64,000 nucleotides of DNA from Macrostomum hystrix (Eukaryota > Platyhelminthes > Macrostomidae). Location of the stretch: positions 744,001 to 808,000 of the forward strand of contig CATNEN010000029.1 of assembly GCA_950097015.1 (NCBI GenBank), given 5' to 3'. Positions 43,647-63,582 of the stretch are shown piece after piece. Each line of letters starts with the position of its first letter. The first letter of the stretch is position 1. The notes under the pieces were generated by a model, which did not search any database, was not told the origin of the DNA, and saw nothing but the letters and a program-made list of their open reading frames with translations. The position numbers and the translations under genes were made by a program.

Positions 43647-45747
43647 ATGCTGAAACGGCACATTAGCATCCGCGACCTGGTGCTGCCAGGCGGAGCTGCC
43701 AAGCGCGCCCGCCAGCCCAATGGCGATGGCGATGATACCGAAATGGACGCTGAAGGCGAAGTGTGGAGGGGCGTGCGTCGCCTCCTGTCGCTCTTCCCAA
43801 CGGACAGTTTTCAGCCGGCCCTGCCGCGCATAGCTTTGAAGCACCAGCTCTACAGCATTTGCCAGCGGCGGGCCCGCATCGACCAGGAGCTGCAGCGGCT
43901 GCGCGATTCCGGCCGATTGCGAATGTTTAAGATTGGCGGCGAAACAGACGAGCGCTTCGCCCTGCTGCTGGCCGACGAGTTCGAGGCGTTTGCCAAGGCC
44001 CGACGGGGCCGCCTGGCTGACGTTGTGTTTAGTGAGTGCCGCCTCCGCCTCGCCTCATTTGGGGTTGGTATGTTGGATGTTATTCCTTCTCTCCCTCTGT
44101 CATGAGTTGTTAAGTAAGGGATTGTAGCCTAAGGGACGGACTCACAATTTAAAGGTCGGGGGTTCGATTCCCGACTCTACTGGGACTATTTGTATCATTC
44201 TGCAAGACACTTAACTCTGCATTGCTTCAGTTCACCCAGCTGTTGAATTGTTGTAGCTGGGGTAATTAAGGGTGGATGTGGCATTCCCCAGTCCATGGAC
44301 TTAACAACCCGCATGCAGCCTTCAGACGCCCCCCGCAATAGCTGCGGCTGTGCTGTCGGCTGCACATCTGGCCTAACTGGGGCAGGTGTAATTAATATTA
44401 TAATCTATTGGTTATAATCCCTTCTATTCCTAATGTCCCCAGTCCAGGTGTATTGAAACAATCCTTGAATACTGACAGACAGGTACCTGACCCTGGTGCT
44501 CCACCAGACGGCCGATCTCAGCCTGAATCCAGGCCCAAATTTGCCCATCTCTGACGCCGAGATCTCCGAATTAGTGCGGGCCGGGTTTCTCACCGTGCGC
44601 GACTTTGGCTGCTACTGGGTGGCCTGTCCCGATATGGGCCGTTTTATTAGCGTCTACAGGAAAATGCGAGCCAAGATTCTGCGCACCCTGCGACGCGCCA
44701 AGTACAAGGAGATGCTGCGCTCGGTTAGAAACTGCTTTGTGTTCACTTTCTAGCTTCATTTAGAACTAATTTGTGTTCTCTAAAGATCGTTTCCTGATTT
44801 CCAGTTTTTTCCACTGGCATCTTACTGACCAGTTTGTTTTCTACTCAATTGCCTTCCGATAGTTCCAACACTGTTTTCTGTTCAGGCTCACTCTCAGGTG
44901 GTTCAGGATTGTTTTCTGCTTCTTCAGGCTCACTCTCAGGGGGTTCAGGACTGTTTTCTGCTTCTTCAGGCTCACTCTCAGGTGGTTCAGGACTGTTTTC
45001 TGCTTCTTCAGGCTCACTCTCAGGTGGTTCAGGACTGTTTTCTGCTTCTTCAGGCTCACTCTCAGGGGGTTCAGGACTGTTTTCTGCTTCTTCAGGCTCA
45101 CTCTCAGGTGGTTCAGGACTGTTTTCTGTTCCTTCAGGCTCACTCTCAGGTGGTTCAGGACTGTTTTCTGCTTCTTCAGGCTCACTCTCAGGTGGTTCAG
45201 GACTGTTTTCTGCTTCTTCAGGCTCACTCTCAGGTGGTTCAGGACTGTTTTCTGCTTCTTCAGGCTCACTCTCAGGTGGTTCAGGACTGTTTTCTGCTTC
45301 TTCAGGCTCACTCTCAGGTTGCTCAGGACTGTTTTCTGCTTCTTCAGGCTCGCTCTCAGGTGGTTCAGGACTGTTTTCTGCTTCTTCAGGCTCACCCTCA
45401 GGTGGTTCAGGACTGTTTTCTGTTCCTTCAGGCTCACCCTCAGGTGGTGCAGGACTGTTTTCTGCTTCTTCAGGCTCACCCTCAGGTAGTTCAGGACTAA
45501 TTTCTGTTCCTTCAGGCTCACTCTTAAGTGGTTCAGGACTAATTTCTGTTCCTTCAGGCTCAGTCTCAGCAGGTGAAAAAAACGACATGATCAAACATTC
45601 CATCATTCACTTTCAATGATCAAGGAGCTGGAAGCGCGTCTGCCGCAGGCCTCGCCTCCTCTAGAGTACATGATGCACGATCTGGTTGGCGATGGCACCC
45701 TCCGCGCTATTGATACCACCTCAGGTGTGCTCTACCGGCTGCCCTGA
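43647..45747 (+). CDS. STK19: STK19-like winged-helix nuclear protein
   Basis: Exons 43647-44031, 44479-44723 and 45625-45747 (TGA) join in phase to 250 residues, close to the vertebrate length. Despite its name the family is not a classical kinase: it consists of winged-helix domains, binds DNA and acts in transcription-coupled repair. Conserved stretches: RRLLSLFPTDSFQPALPRIA, LKHQLYSI, ISELVRAGFLTVRDFGCYWV, GRFISVYRK, RRAKYKEMLRS, YMMHDLVGDG and DTTSGVLYRLP. There is an acceptor-like CATTGCAG at 43562-43569, and the frame is open upstream to ATG 43485, so the start may be further 5' or in another exon; ATG 43647 best matches the family. Exon 3 uses a weak acceptor (ATCAAG|GAG). Intron 1 holds a SINE and intron 2 a 42-bp array. 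Confidence 0.88.
44115..44403 (+). mobile_element. tRNA-derived SINE in STK19 intron 1
   Basis: Head with A box TAGCCTAAGGGACGG and B box GGTCGGGGGTTCGATTCCC. The body contains CATTCTGCAAGACACTTAAC and GGGGTAATTAAGGGTGGATG, and the tail is TAATTAATATTATAAT. The head resembles the fragment at 4285-4372. Confidence 0.7.
44883..45575. repeat. Minisatellite, 42-bp unit, in STK19 intron 2
   Basis: About 16 units of GGTTCAGGACTGTTTTCTGC plus TTCTTCAGGCTCACTCTCAG. As 42 is a multiple of 3, open frames persist on both strands (plus: SLSGGSGLFSASSG; minus: acidic SEPEEAENSPEPPE). It lies between well-supported exons, so it is non-coding. Confidence 0.95.
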
Positions 45748-45939
45748 CTGCTTTCTACGAAATTGAAATCTAAAGAAAATGCAAAAAAACTAATGATAAG
45801 TACATTTGTACTCATTTATCGACCCGGTCAAGTCTATGACTAAAAACAATTCCATGACTTCTTCCTCCGAAATCTATAAACCATTTGTTGTATATTAACT
45901 TGCATGTGAAACAATTATTGATTTAGTAAATGTTTTAAC

Positions 45940-46177
45940 AGTAGAGAGACCACGCTTTCCCCTGGGGCTATTTCAAATACCACTGCCTATTTCACGATAG
46001 CTCCCAAACCGAATGACCGATTTTCAGGAAAGTGAACCATATAAATTATAATTTTGCGCACTTAGCATTTTTTTTGCCCGTGTTCTGTATTTTCATAGCG
46101 ATGGGTTGAACATTTTATGAGATACAGAAAAAAAGAAGTTTGTTAGTATTTGAAAAGCCACTGTGGTCTCTCTACTG
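45940..46177. mobile_element. MITE-like element, 238 bp, with 15-bp terminal inverted repeats
   Basis: CAGTAGAGAGACCAC at 45940-45954 is perfectly inverted at 46163-46177, and the next bases also pair loosely (TTTCAAATAC/GTATTTGAAA). The core CACGATAGCTCCCAAACCGA is shared with copies at 4425 and 9690. No ORF. No clear target-site duplication was seen. Confidence 0.7.
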
Positions 46178-46223
46178 CTAACCTATTTTAGTGCCACTTC
46201 GTACATTGAGTTACGACACTAAT

Positions 46224-46420
46224 AATGAGTCTGTTTGCACTGCATCCATAAACTGGCTCTGACGTCACGTCTACTGCTGCTATTATGATATGAGTCTGTT
46301 TGCACTGCATCCATAAACTGGCTCTGACGTCACGTCTACTGCTGCTATTATGATATGAGTCTGTTTGCACTGCATCTATAAACTGGCTCAGACGTCACGT
46401 CTACTGCTGCTACTAGTCAA
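46224..46420. repeat. Three tandem 65-bp units each carrying a CRE-like site
   Basis: Three copies of a unit with GAGTCTGTTTGCACTGCATC and CTGGCTCTGACGTCACGTCT. TGACGTCA, the full cAMP-response element, is at 46260-46267 and 46325-46332; the third copy reads AGACGTCA. It lies between STK19 and TMEM11. Confidence 0.85.
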
Positions 46421-46737
46421 CCGTAGTGATTCTTTTTTTACCTGTTTGACCGTCTTCATTTATAACGTTTTCTGTTCGTTATTTTTTGTTCTGGTCTTGG
46501 TTCCCAAGGTCAGTCTTGAGCCTGAAGCCTGCTCAGAGTGTGCTTGCGGCACAGGAGTCTCACAGCCCCCTGGAGTCTTTCCTGTGTACAAAAAACTACC
46601 TTAGCGCAGGCTTTTGTGCGTCGACTGCCTACAGCTCTGCCCCTTCTTCTCATTCTCTCTCTCTTTATGGTTCTCTGACCGAAATCTCTGCTTGCTTGTC
46701 CTGCATCTTGCTCCCAATCACCCACTACTCTACCATC

Positions 46738-47062
46738 CTTCTCCCAAAGATCTCTCCCATCTCCCCCCGATCTCCTCTCCCATTTCCCCCGATCTCCTCT
46801 CCCATTTCCCTTGCTCTCTTCTCCTATCTCCCCCGATTTCCTCTCCCATTTCCCCCGATCTCCTCTCCCATCTCGCCCGATCTCCTCTCCCATCTCCCCC
46901 CCGATCTCCTCTCCCATCTCGCCCGATCTCCTCTCCCATCTCCCCCCGATCTCCTCTCCCATCTCACCCGATCTCCTCTCCCATCTCCCCCCGATCTCCT
47001 CTCCCATCTCGCCCGATCTCCTCTCCCATATCTCCCCGATCTCCTCTCCCATCTCCCCTGAT
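46738..47062. repeat. Minisatellite, 22-bp unit
   Basis: About 14 units of CTCCTCTCCCATCTCGCCCG plus AT with C-run variants. Intergenic. ORFs across it on both strands are repeat artefacts. 47063-47635 is AT-rich with no feature. Confidence 0.9.
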
Positions 47063-47639
47063 CTTCTCCTATTTCAAACTCCATTTTTACCTGTCGCATC
47101 TTCTGTTTCTCTCTCATCATCTCTCTTTTTTTCTCACCCCTCTTTCTCCCTATTGAAAAAATTGTAAACCATTTTTGCGTATTTTAAATGTTTGCCATAT
47201 TTTTCGCCTGTCGAAGATTCCAATTGTCTTTTGGTCTTGAAGCCAAAAAATCGAATGAAAAAATACATCTAAAGAAGCAATGCTTAAAGTACATTCTGCA
47301 CTATAAAATACACTTAACCATCGCATAGCCATCGTGAGTTTTAAATCGATTCGCTGTCATAAAAAACAGCTTAGATATAAAATATATTTGAATTGTACGC
47401 ATCTTTGTGTTCCATTTAGTTTCATGCACTTAAAAGTGAAAATTCTTTCAATACGAGCTGTCTTTTTGCACTTTTAACTTTTAAGGTTACGAAAAACATT
47501 CCTAATTAAACGTTTAGGGATTGTTTGTTTATTGATTCGTGTCATTTCCTAATTTATGATTTCAAAATTGAAAATCATCCTTATATGTGATTCATGATTT
47601 TTCAACTTCATATTTGGATATCCTTCTTCTCAACTGGGG

Positions 47640-48030
47640 ATTTCCCACCTTTGAAGTGTATTGATTTTTCTATTTTGAAAATTGGGACTTTCCTACTTTG
47701 AAATTTGGAATTTTCCTACTATATATAATTTGGGATTATCCTACTTTAAAATTTGGGATTTTCCTACTATATATAATTTGGGATTATCCTACTTTAAAAT
47801 TTGGGATTTTCCTACTATATAATTTGGGATTTTCCTACTTTAAAATTTGGGATTTTCCTACTAGATAATTACGGATTTTCCTACTTTGAAATTTGGGCTT
47901 TTCCTACTATATAATGAGGGATTTTCCTACTTTATAATTAGGGATTTTCCTACTTTATATTTGGGATTTTCTTACTTTGAAATTTGGGATTTTCCTATTT
48001 CATATTTAGGGTTTTCCTATTTTGAAATTA
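47640..48030. repeat. Degenerate AT-rich tandem repeat, about 22 bp
   Basis: Imperfect units of TTGGGATTTTCCTACTTTA with ACTATATA variants. It ends about 130 bp before the TMEM11 start codon, so it lies in the promoter or 5' intron. Confidence 0.8.
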
Positions 48031-48162
48031 TGGATTCGAGATTAGCCTTCATAGCTTTCTAAATCTTTGGCTTTAAAGAAGTCTTTTTTTCAGTTAATAT
48101 CTAGTTGCCCTGTTTTTGCCGGCTTAATTTGACCAGCTGACCGCAATGTTATTTCAGCCGGC

Positions 48163-48963
48163 ATGTCAGCTTCCGCCGCCGCTTCGTCACCTCGCACTTT
48201 CACTGTGATTCGCGGCGAGTCGCCGACCCCTTCGTCGCGTGGCTCCGAGTCTAACGGCGATAATGGTAACAGCCATAGCAACGGTAATGGCGCCCATAGC
48301 AACCAAGCTGGCTACGAGGATTGCGAAGCCCGGCTAGACGCTGCCGCCATCGACGGCGTCGGCGTTATCATCGTCGAGCCCGCGCACCTGGGCCTGGCCA
48401 CCGCCAGGTGGATCGCCTGTGGCAATTTTCTGCACAAATCGGCCGTGCTGTCCTCACTTGGCGCCTCCTGCTGCGCCGGCCTCGGAGCCTGGGGCTGCGG
48501 TGCCGCCTTCGCCGCTTCCAGCTGCGCCTCGGCCGGCGTCTACGAACTACTGTGGGCCTGCGACCCCGTGTCCAGGTGGGTGCTGGGAACTGGGTGTCTG
48601 CTGACACTGTCAGATGGAACTGGGTGTCTGCTGACACTATGTCAGGTGGAACTCTGTGTCTGCTGACACTGTCAGGTGGAACTGTGTGTCTGCTGACACT
48701 ATGTCAGATGGAACTGGGTGTATCCAGGTACCATAAAAGATACCAGATTTGAATATGTCATTAGACTGATCACCTGTTTAACCTGCAGGTACCAGGTGGA
48801 GCGCGACCTGTCCCAATTGCGGTACGCCTTGCCCTACGCCAGACTGGGGGCACCCAGCGTCACCGTGCTGCGCCGTCGCGATACAGTCAGGCGGCGGGCG
48901 CTCCACTGCTCAGCCGCGCTTGTCGCCGCATTACTAGCCGCCTATTGGTTGAGAACTCGCTGA
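48163..48963 (+). CDS. TMEM11: TMEM11, mitochondrial membrane-shaping protein
   Basis: Two exons, 48163-48575 and 48789-48963 (TGA), phase 2, give 195 residues; vertebrate TMEM11 has about 192. In the family it is a mitochondrial membrane protein (PMI in flies) associated with MICOS and cristae/mitochondrial morphology. Conserved: VIIVEPAHLGLATARWI, GNFLHKSAVLS, YELLWACDPVSRYQVE and the C-terminal RRRDTVRRRALH. A first membrane pair lies in the Ala/Cys-rich region after GNFLHKS, and a last helix ends at LLAAYWLRTR. The N-terminal 50 residues are Ser/Asn-rich and divergent. TTATTTCAG just upstream of the ATG (about 48150-48157) looks like an acceptor, so a 5' UTR exon is likely. The intron carries four 30-33-bp repeats with GTGTCTGCTGACACT. 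Confidence 0.92.
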
Positions 48964-49221
48964 TTGGCTGAGAAACTGACTGATTCTGATTGGTTTACGC
49001 GGTGCTAGAGCTTTGGTCTTCGCAGCTGTGCTTCGCCTTTGACTATAGAATAGTGCGGTCTTTGTTTATTTCTGATTGCAAAGACTTGTAAAAGACAGTC
49101 AGCTGAATCAAATAGAATGCCAAGCTGACCAGATCCAACTTGTTTGTAGAACATCTTGTATGCATGCAAATAGTCTACTTTTCTTCTATTTATGTATATT
49201 TTCTGTTAAAATTCTAATTAG

Positions 49222-49227
49222 AATAAA
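49222..49227 (+). terminator. Candidate polyadenylation signal of TMEM11
   Basis: AATAAA about 260 bp after the TMEM11 stop. A second one is at 49419-49424. Confidence 0.45.
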
Positions 49228-49659
49228 TTATGCACACCGTACTACTTAGTTATCAACCGCTGAAATATTAGGTAGGCCTAGCTTGGTTAGCTATGAATTT
49301 AAAGTAATCGTCTTCGTGGAGTATCTTATTTGTTCGCCGCATTTTTTTCATTCATTTCAGTCGCTAATTAAACTAACTTAAACTCGCTAATAATGTGTAA
49401 AACATTCTGGTTTACATGAATAAACAACTGTTCTGTACTGAGAGTTCCATCGTGTATGATTTTATGGTAGGTTCATTGAAATATACATGCATTTTCATCA
49501 CCGCCCTTCATCTGGTGGTTGCTGAGTTCTAAACTATTTTTTAACGAACCGTAAAAAGAAGAAAATTCTAAGCCCCTTAATTATTTTTTTATTTACGACT
49601 TTGTTCTTCCGAAACTTCCTAGTTTAAAAGCTGGATCAGAATAAATCTTTTTGATGGGG

Positions 49660-50752
49660 TTCTCTGTGTATAGAGAGAAGAGAACAGCTGGTTCTGGGTG
49701 CATAGAGAGAAGAGAACAGCTGGTTCTGGGTGCATAGAGAGAAGAGAACAGCTGGTTCTGGGTGCATAGAGAGAAGAGAACAGCTGGTTCTGGGTGCATA
49801 GAGAGAAGAGAACAGCTGGTTCTGGGTGCATAGAGAGATGAGAACAGCTGGTTCTGGGTGCATAGAGAGAAGAGAACAGCTGGTTCTGGGTGTTTAGAGA
49901 GATGAGAACAGCTGGTTCTGGGTGCATAGAGAGAAGAGAACAGCTGGTTTTAGGTGAATAGTGAGATGATAACAGCTGGTTCTGGGTGCATAGAGAGAAG
50001 AGAACAGCTGGTTCTGGGTGCATAGAGACATGAGAACAGCTGGTTCTGGGTGCATAGAGAGAAGAGAACAGCTGGTTCTGGGTGCATAGAGACATGAGAA
50101 CAGCTGGTTCTGGGTGTTTAGAGAGAAGAGAACAGCTGGTTCTGGGTGCATAGAGAGATGAGAACAGCTGGTTCTGGGTGCATAGAGAGAAGAGAACAGC
50201 TGGTTTTAGGTGAATAGTGAGATGAGAACAGCTGGTTCTGGGTGCATAGAGAGATGAGAACAGCTGGTTCTGGGTGCATAGAGAGAAGAGAACAGCTGGT
50301 TTTAGGTGAATAGTGAGATGAGAACAGCTGGTTCTGGGTGCATAGAGAGATGAGAACAGCTGGTTCTGGGTGCATAGAGAGATGAGAACAGCTGGTTCTG
50401 GGTGCATAGAGAGAAGAGAACAGCTGGTTCTGGGTGCATAGAGAGAAGAGAACAGCTGTTTCTGGGTGCATAGAGAGATGAGAACAGCTGGTTCTGGGTG
50501 CATAGAGAGATGAGAACAGCTGGTTCTGGGTGCATAGAGAGATGAGAACAGCTGGTTCTGGGTGCATAGAGAGAAGAGAACAGCTGGTTCTGGGTGCATA
50601 GAGAGAAGAGAACAGCTGTTTCTGGGTGCATAGAGAGATGAGAACAGCTGGTTCTGGGTGCATAGAGAGATGAGAACAGCTGGTTCTGGGTGCATAGAGA
50701 GATGAGAACAGCTGGTTCTGGGTGCATAGTGAGATGAGAACAGCTGGTTCTA
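49660..50752. repeat. Minisatellite, 32-bp unit with an E-box in each unit
   Basis: About 34 units of GAGAACAGCTGGTTCTGGGT plus GCATAGAGAGAA, with GATG/GAAG and TTTAGGTGAATAGT variants. Nearly all units keep CAGCTG, an E-box. A minus-strand frame of 358 codons crosses it; not a gene. It is upstream of the SERCA gene. Confidence 0.95.
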
Positions 50753-50759
50753 GCTGTGC

Positions 50760-51651
50760 CTTATAAAAAATATTGGTAGCTGACCGCCACTTGGCAGTCT
50801 ATATTTAACCTCTTGCATTTATATTTATCCCAGCCCGGATGCACTGTCACGCAGATGTTGTTGTCGTTGCTGCATGTTTAGATCAGCGAACCGAACTGCC
50901 CGCCTGATTCGGGCAGATTGCTGACGTCAGCATCTAGCGCAGGAGTTCCTGCTGGATGCGTGTCCCAGCGGTGCTGCCAGATCATGTTCGGCCGGCCAGT
51001 TCCAGCTCTGCTTCCCTGCCTCCCCTTTCTAGAATGGGATCTTGATTGCCGGGCGCGCAGATTGAGAGGCCGCCCCGGCATAAGGTCAGGCAAGGCCCCT
51101 CCAATGCGCCAAAGCCCTCCCGCTGGCGTGGCATTTTGCTGCTAGACCTATGGGGCGCAGACCCAACATGCCGAAACTGCTACGGTGCGGCCTGGTGGAA
51201 TCGAGTGCTGTGGCTCGGCCTGCAGTCCAAGTATTGACTTATGCGCTCTTTCCTTCCCTTCCATTCGCATCCAGCTGCTCTCTTGGCCTCCCCAGTTCGT
51301 GTTCCCCTGGTCGTCGAGGTGCATTGGTGGAATGCTCGGAGGCGCATTACGAACCGCAGCCCAGCAGCCGCTCAGCTCGCGTCCATCTTACCTGCGTGTG
51401 CGCTTTTGCGTGGCCAACCCGCCGGTCCTGGGCCCAGCCAACCCCAGCCTCCGCGGCCATCGACCCGCCGGGCAACAAAGGCAACATCGAATAGCTGGCC
51501 AGGATAGCTGAGGTTAAAAAGGCCGCTTGTGACTGGCACTCGCTCTCTCTTTTGCACACGCGCGCACAAACACTGGCCGGTGTGAACAGCTAAGCGAGTG
51601 AGAGTGCGAGAGCCGACCTGCGACCCAACAGGACCAGAGCAAGCGCGAAGG
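50760..51651 (+). promoter_or_regulatory. Presumed promoter and 5' UTR region of SERCA
   Basis: GC-rich, CpG-bearing sequence from about 50880 onward with no conserved ORF. TTAAAAAGG at about 51513 could serve as a TATA-like element 140 bp before the ATG. A 5' UTR exon within this region is possible but not demonstrable. Confidence 0.3.
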
Positions 51652-60933
<9,282 letters not shown>

Positions 60934-61039
60934 ACGTGCTCGCTTGAGTATTCTCAAAGCGCAGCTTGTTGGTTCAGCAGTGCAAAATTATCTGTCCGAC
61001 AATGGAATTCTGCTCTAGTTTGTTAATTAAGTATCCATG

Positions 61040-61045
61040 AATAAA
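61040..61045 (+). terminator. Polyadenylation signal of SERCA
   Basis: AATAAA 107 bp after the stop codon, followed by a T-rich/GT-rich stretch (GTGCATGTTCGTGTG) as expected downstream of a cleavage site. Confidence 0.6.
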
Positions 61046-62530
61046 TAAGAGTCTTCCTAGTGCATGTTCGTGTGCTATTAATATTGGCTTTGGCGTTACT
61101 TGTAGTCACAGTGGGACAAAACTAGCAAGTGTTGCGCCAGAGGTACATGTTGACTAACACTTGTGTAGGCCAATGCAGCTGTTTCACGGAAGCTAGACTG
61201 CTCACAGTTAATATTGTTTCGTGTGCTATTTGGTTTTCTGTATTTTTTATTAGACTAATTAAGTTGATTTACATAGTCGCTCATTTATGCCCCTTTAAGT
61301 AAAGTTATTATAAAGGTCAAACATTATAGCGACATTCTCCCTATAAATTCGCAAATGTCTTCATAAATTTTGTTTATAATTTTTAAACTCTTATTCCCTT
61401 GCCGTCGGGTCTCTCGTTTCGCTGCCTTGCGCTTTTGTACCTTTTGTCCTTGGCTCCGATCGCTTCTTATTGAAAGCGAAATTTCAGCTCTGTTCAGACT
61501 TACCCTCGACTTCTCTACTGTTAGTAGGTTGCCACGCATGCGTCCAAAATATTGATATGGCTTAATACGATGCATCGTATTCTTCGATGGTTTCATTTAA
61601 TTGCACGCGGGGGATTTACTATAAACTGTATTCTCGAACCATAGATACAATATCTTACTCGTAGAAAACAACACCTTAGACCAGTTGGACATTGATGTAC
61701 AGCCAGTGGCACAGCCGCAGCTATTGCGCAGAGATTCCAATGGCTGCGGACAACTGTTTCGTCTATGGACTGGAGAGGCCGCAACGACTGCGAAACTTTC
61801 TACCGCAGCTAACGCTTGTACCCAATTTACAGCTGGGTGAACTAAAGCACTAGGGAATTAAGTTTCTTGCTCAGTGACTGTTTCCCTTGGGCTGAGAGTC
61901 TAACTCCCGAAGAAGTTCGAAGCTCCAACCACTGGACTAGAAGCTAATTAATTTGTACTAAGCCATGATCAACGTACAGTCTTCTGTCAACTGTTTCCTG
62001 CTAATTTGTCCCTAGAAACGCTCAAATGTATGTGTTCAGCCGCTAACTCACTCTGATTCTTCAGCGGGGTAAACTATAAAGCTACTCTAGGAACTATTAG
62101 CTAGAGCACACAGGTTCAGTAGAAGGTTTCTTGTCACGGAATCCTTGCTGGCTCTGGTTTTGTTGCTCGACCGATTATGCTTGTACTTTAATTTATATTG
62201 TACCGTTCTGATTGAGCCCGCATATTTTGTCATCTCAGTTTCAAACTATTTGCTCTTAGCTCCTGTCATTAGCTTTTTAGAATTTGTCCATTCATTTATT
62301 GTCTTTGGTTTTCTGTTGCCGCGACCTTCAGTCTCTCTCTAGACTCAGCCTTAGACTCAGAAGCCACAAAAACACAAGCAAAAAAGGTTTATCAGAGCTG
62401 AATGTTTGCAAACTTTAAAATCAACAATTCGAGTATCAATAATAAAAATATTTAGTCATATTGCAAGAATTTAATTTATCAGTCACCGCTTTTGTATTTT
62501 AAGGCCTTGTTTCCAATTGGGAGATGAGGA
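61046..62530. other. Intergenic sequence without recognised feature
   Basis: No supported ORF. 61870-61950 contains a weak tRNA-like string on the minus strand but lacks a full B box. Confidence 0.4.
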
Positions 62531-62544
62531 TGAGGTAGTTGGTT

Positions 62545-62780
62545 GAGGCGATGGGAGATGAGACGATGGGAGACGAGGCGATGGAAGATGAGGCGATGGG
62601 AGATGAGGCGATGGGAGATGAGGCGATGGGAGATGAGGCGATGGGAGATGAGGCGATGGGAGATGAGGCGATGGGAGATGAGGCGATGGGAGATGAGGCG
62701 ATGGGAGATAAGGCGATGGGAGATGAGACGATGGGAGATTAGGCGATGGGAGATCAGGCGATGGGAGATCAGGCGATGGA
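62545..62780. repeat. Minisatellite, 15-bp unit
   Basis: About 15 units of GCGATGGGAGATGAG. ORFs on both strands (MGDEA; LISHR repeats) follow from the 15-bp period. Intergenic. Confidence 0.95.
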
Positions 62781-62914
62781 AGTTCGCTCCCCTCAACTTC
62801 CTCCGGAGGAGGAATTCAGCTCGTAAGGCCATATAAGTTTCAACGCTGAGTTGACAGTATTCTAGGAGGAGATATCGAAATGACAGACACACACACAGAC
62901 AAACAACACGTGAA

Positions 62915-62998
62915 AGGGGGCGAGTAGGTCAGCGGCTAGCGTCGCTGCCTCGCACTCCAATGGACGCTAGTTCGATTCTCCCTACAAGTCACGATTAA
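62915..62998 (+). repeat. tRNA-like SINE head
   Basis: GAGTAGGTCAGCGGCTAGCG (A-box-like) and CTAGTTCGATTCTCCC (B box) with correct spacing. The following 200 bp are not shared with families A or B, so this may be a third SINE type. 63000-63580 otherwise shows only a GC-rich stretch of unknown nature. Confidence 0.45.
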
Positions 62999-63582
62999 TT
63001 TCGGGACTTGTTGGAGGGTTTGGACAGTAGCGACCGGCGGAGGTGCACCATATTTCGTGCAATTAAGCTTGAAATAATAGCTTCGCTCCTACCTTTCTGT
63101 GTGCCTGTTCTGCGTTGTGTGAGTTGTGTGCGTTGGAGCTGGGCGTGAGGCCTTGCGGGGGTGGCTGGGGCCGTGTGTCTGCTGACACTAGTGTTATTAG
63201 TGCATTCTATTGAATTAATGGACGGGTGTACACCGCCGCGTGCTTTCTGGATTTCCGTCAGCGCGATTGGATAAGCGTACACTCATCACCCGCCCACCCC
63301 CCCTGAGGACTGATTTCATATCAGCATTCCGCCCCGGCTTGGTCTGCTCTGTGCGTGTTGGGCTGGTGGGGGTGGGGGGCACTGCTGCCTATTCTGGGTG
63401 CCTCCTGCCCTCCCCGGCTGGTCTGTGCTGCTGTGTGTCGTGCCTGCTCAGGGGAGGCGGCGCGATGGGCGCTAAGCGCCTAGTTCGCCGGTCTGGGGGC
63501 GTGCCACTCCGTCGCTTGTGCGACAAGTGCCCCCTGCAAATAGATAGATAAGTAGAACAACACGTGAAAATTAGTATATTTA

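Noticed and set aside
44834-45619. ORFs on both strands with 14-residue repeats (acidic EEAENSPEPPE; SGGSGLFSASS)
   Set aside because: 42-bp array inside STK19 intron 2 between exons that join in frame without it.
49619-50727. Minus-strand ORF of 358 codons
   Set aside because: Open only because the 32-bp unit lacks stops on that strand.
61860-61950. Additional tRNA-like SINE head on the minus strand
   Set aside because: Only a partial B box and no shared body with other copies.
63240-63551. 103-codon ORF in GC-rich sequence
   Set aside because: No homology recognised, low complexity, and no splice or codon evidence.
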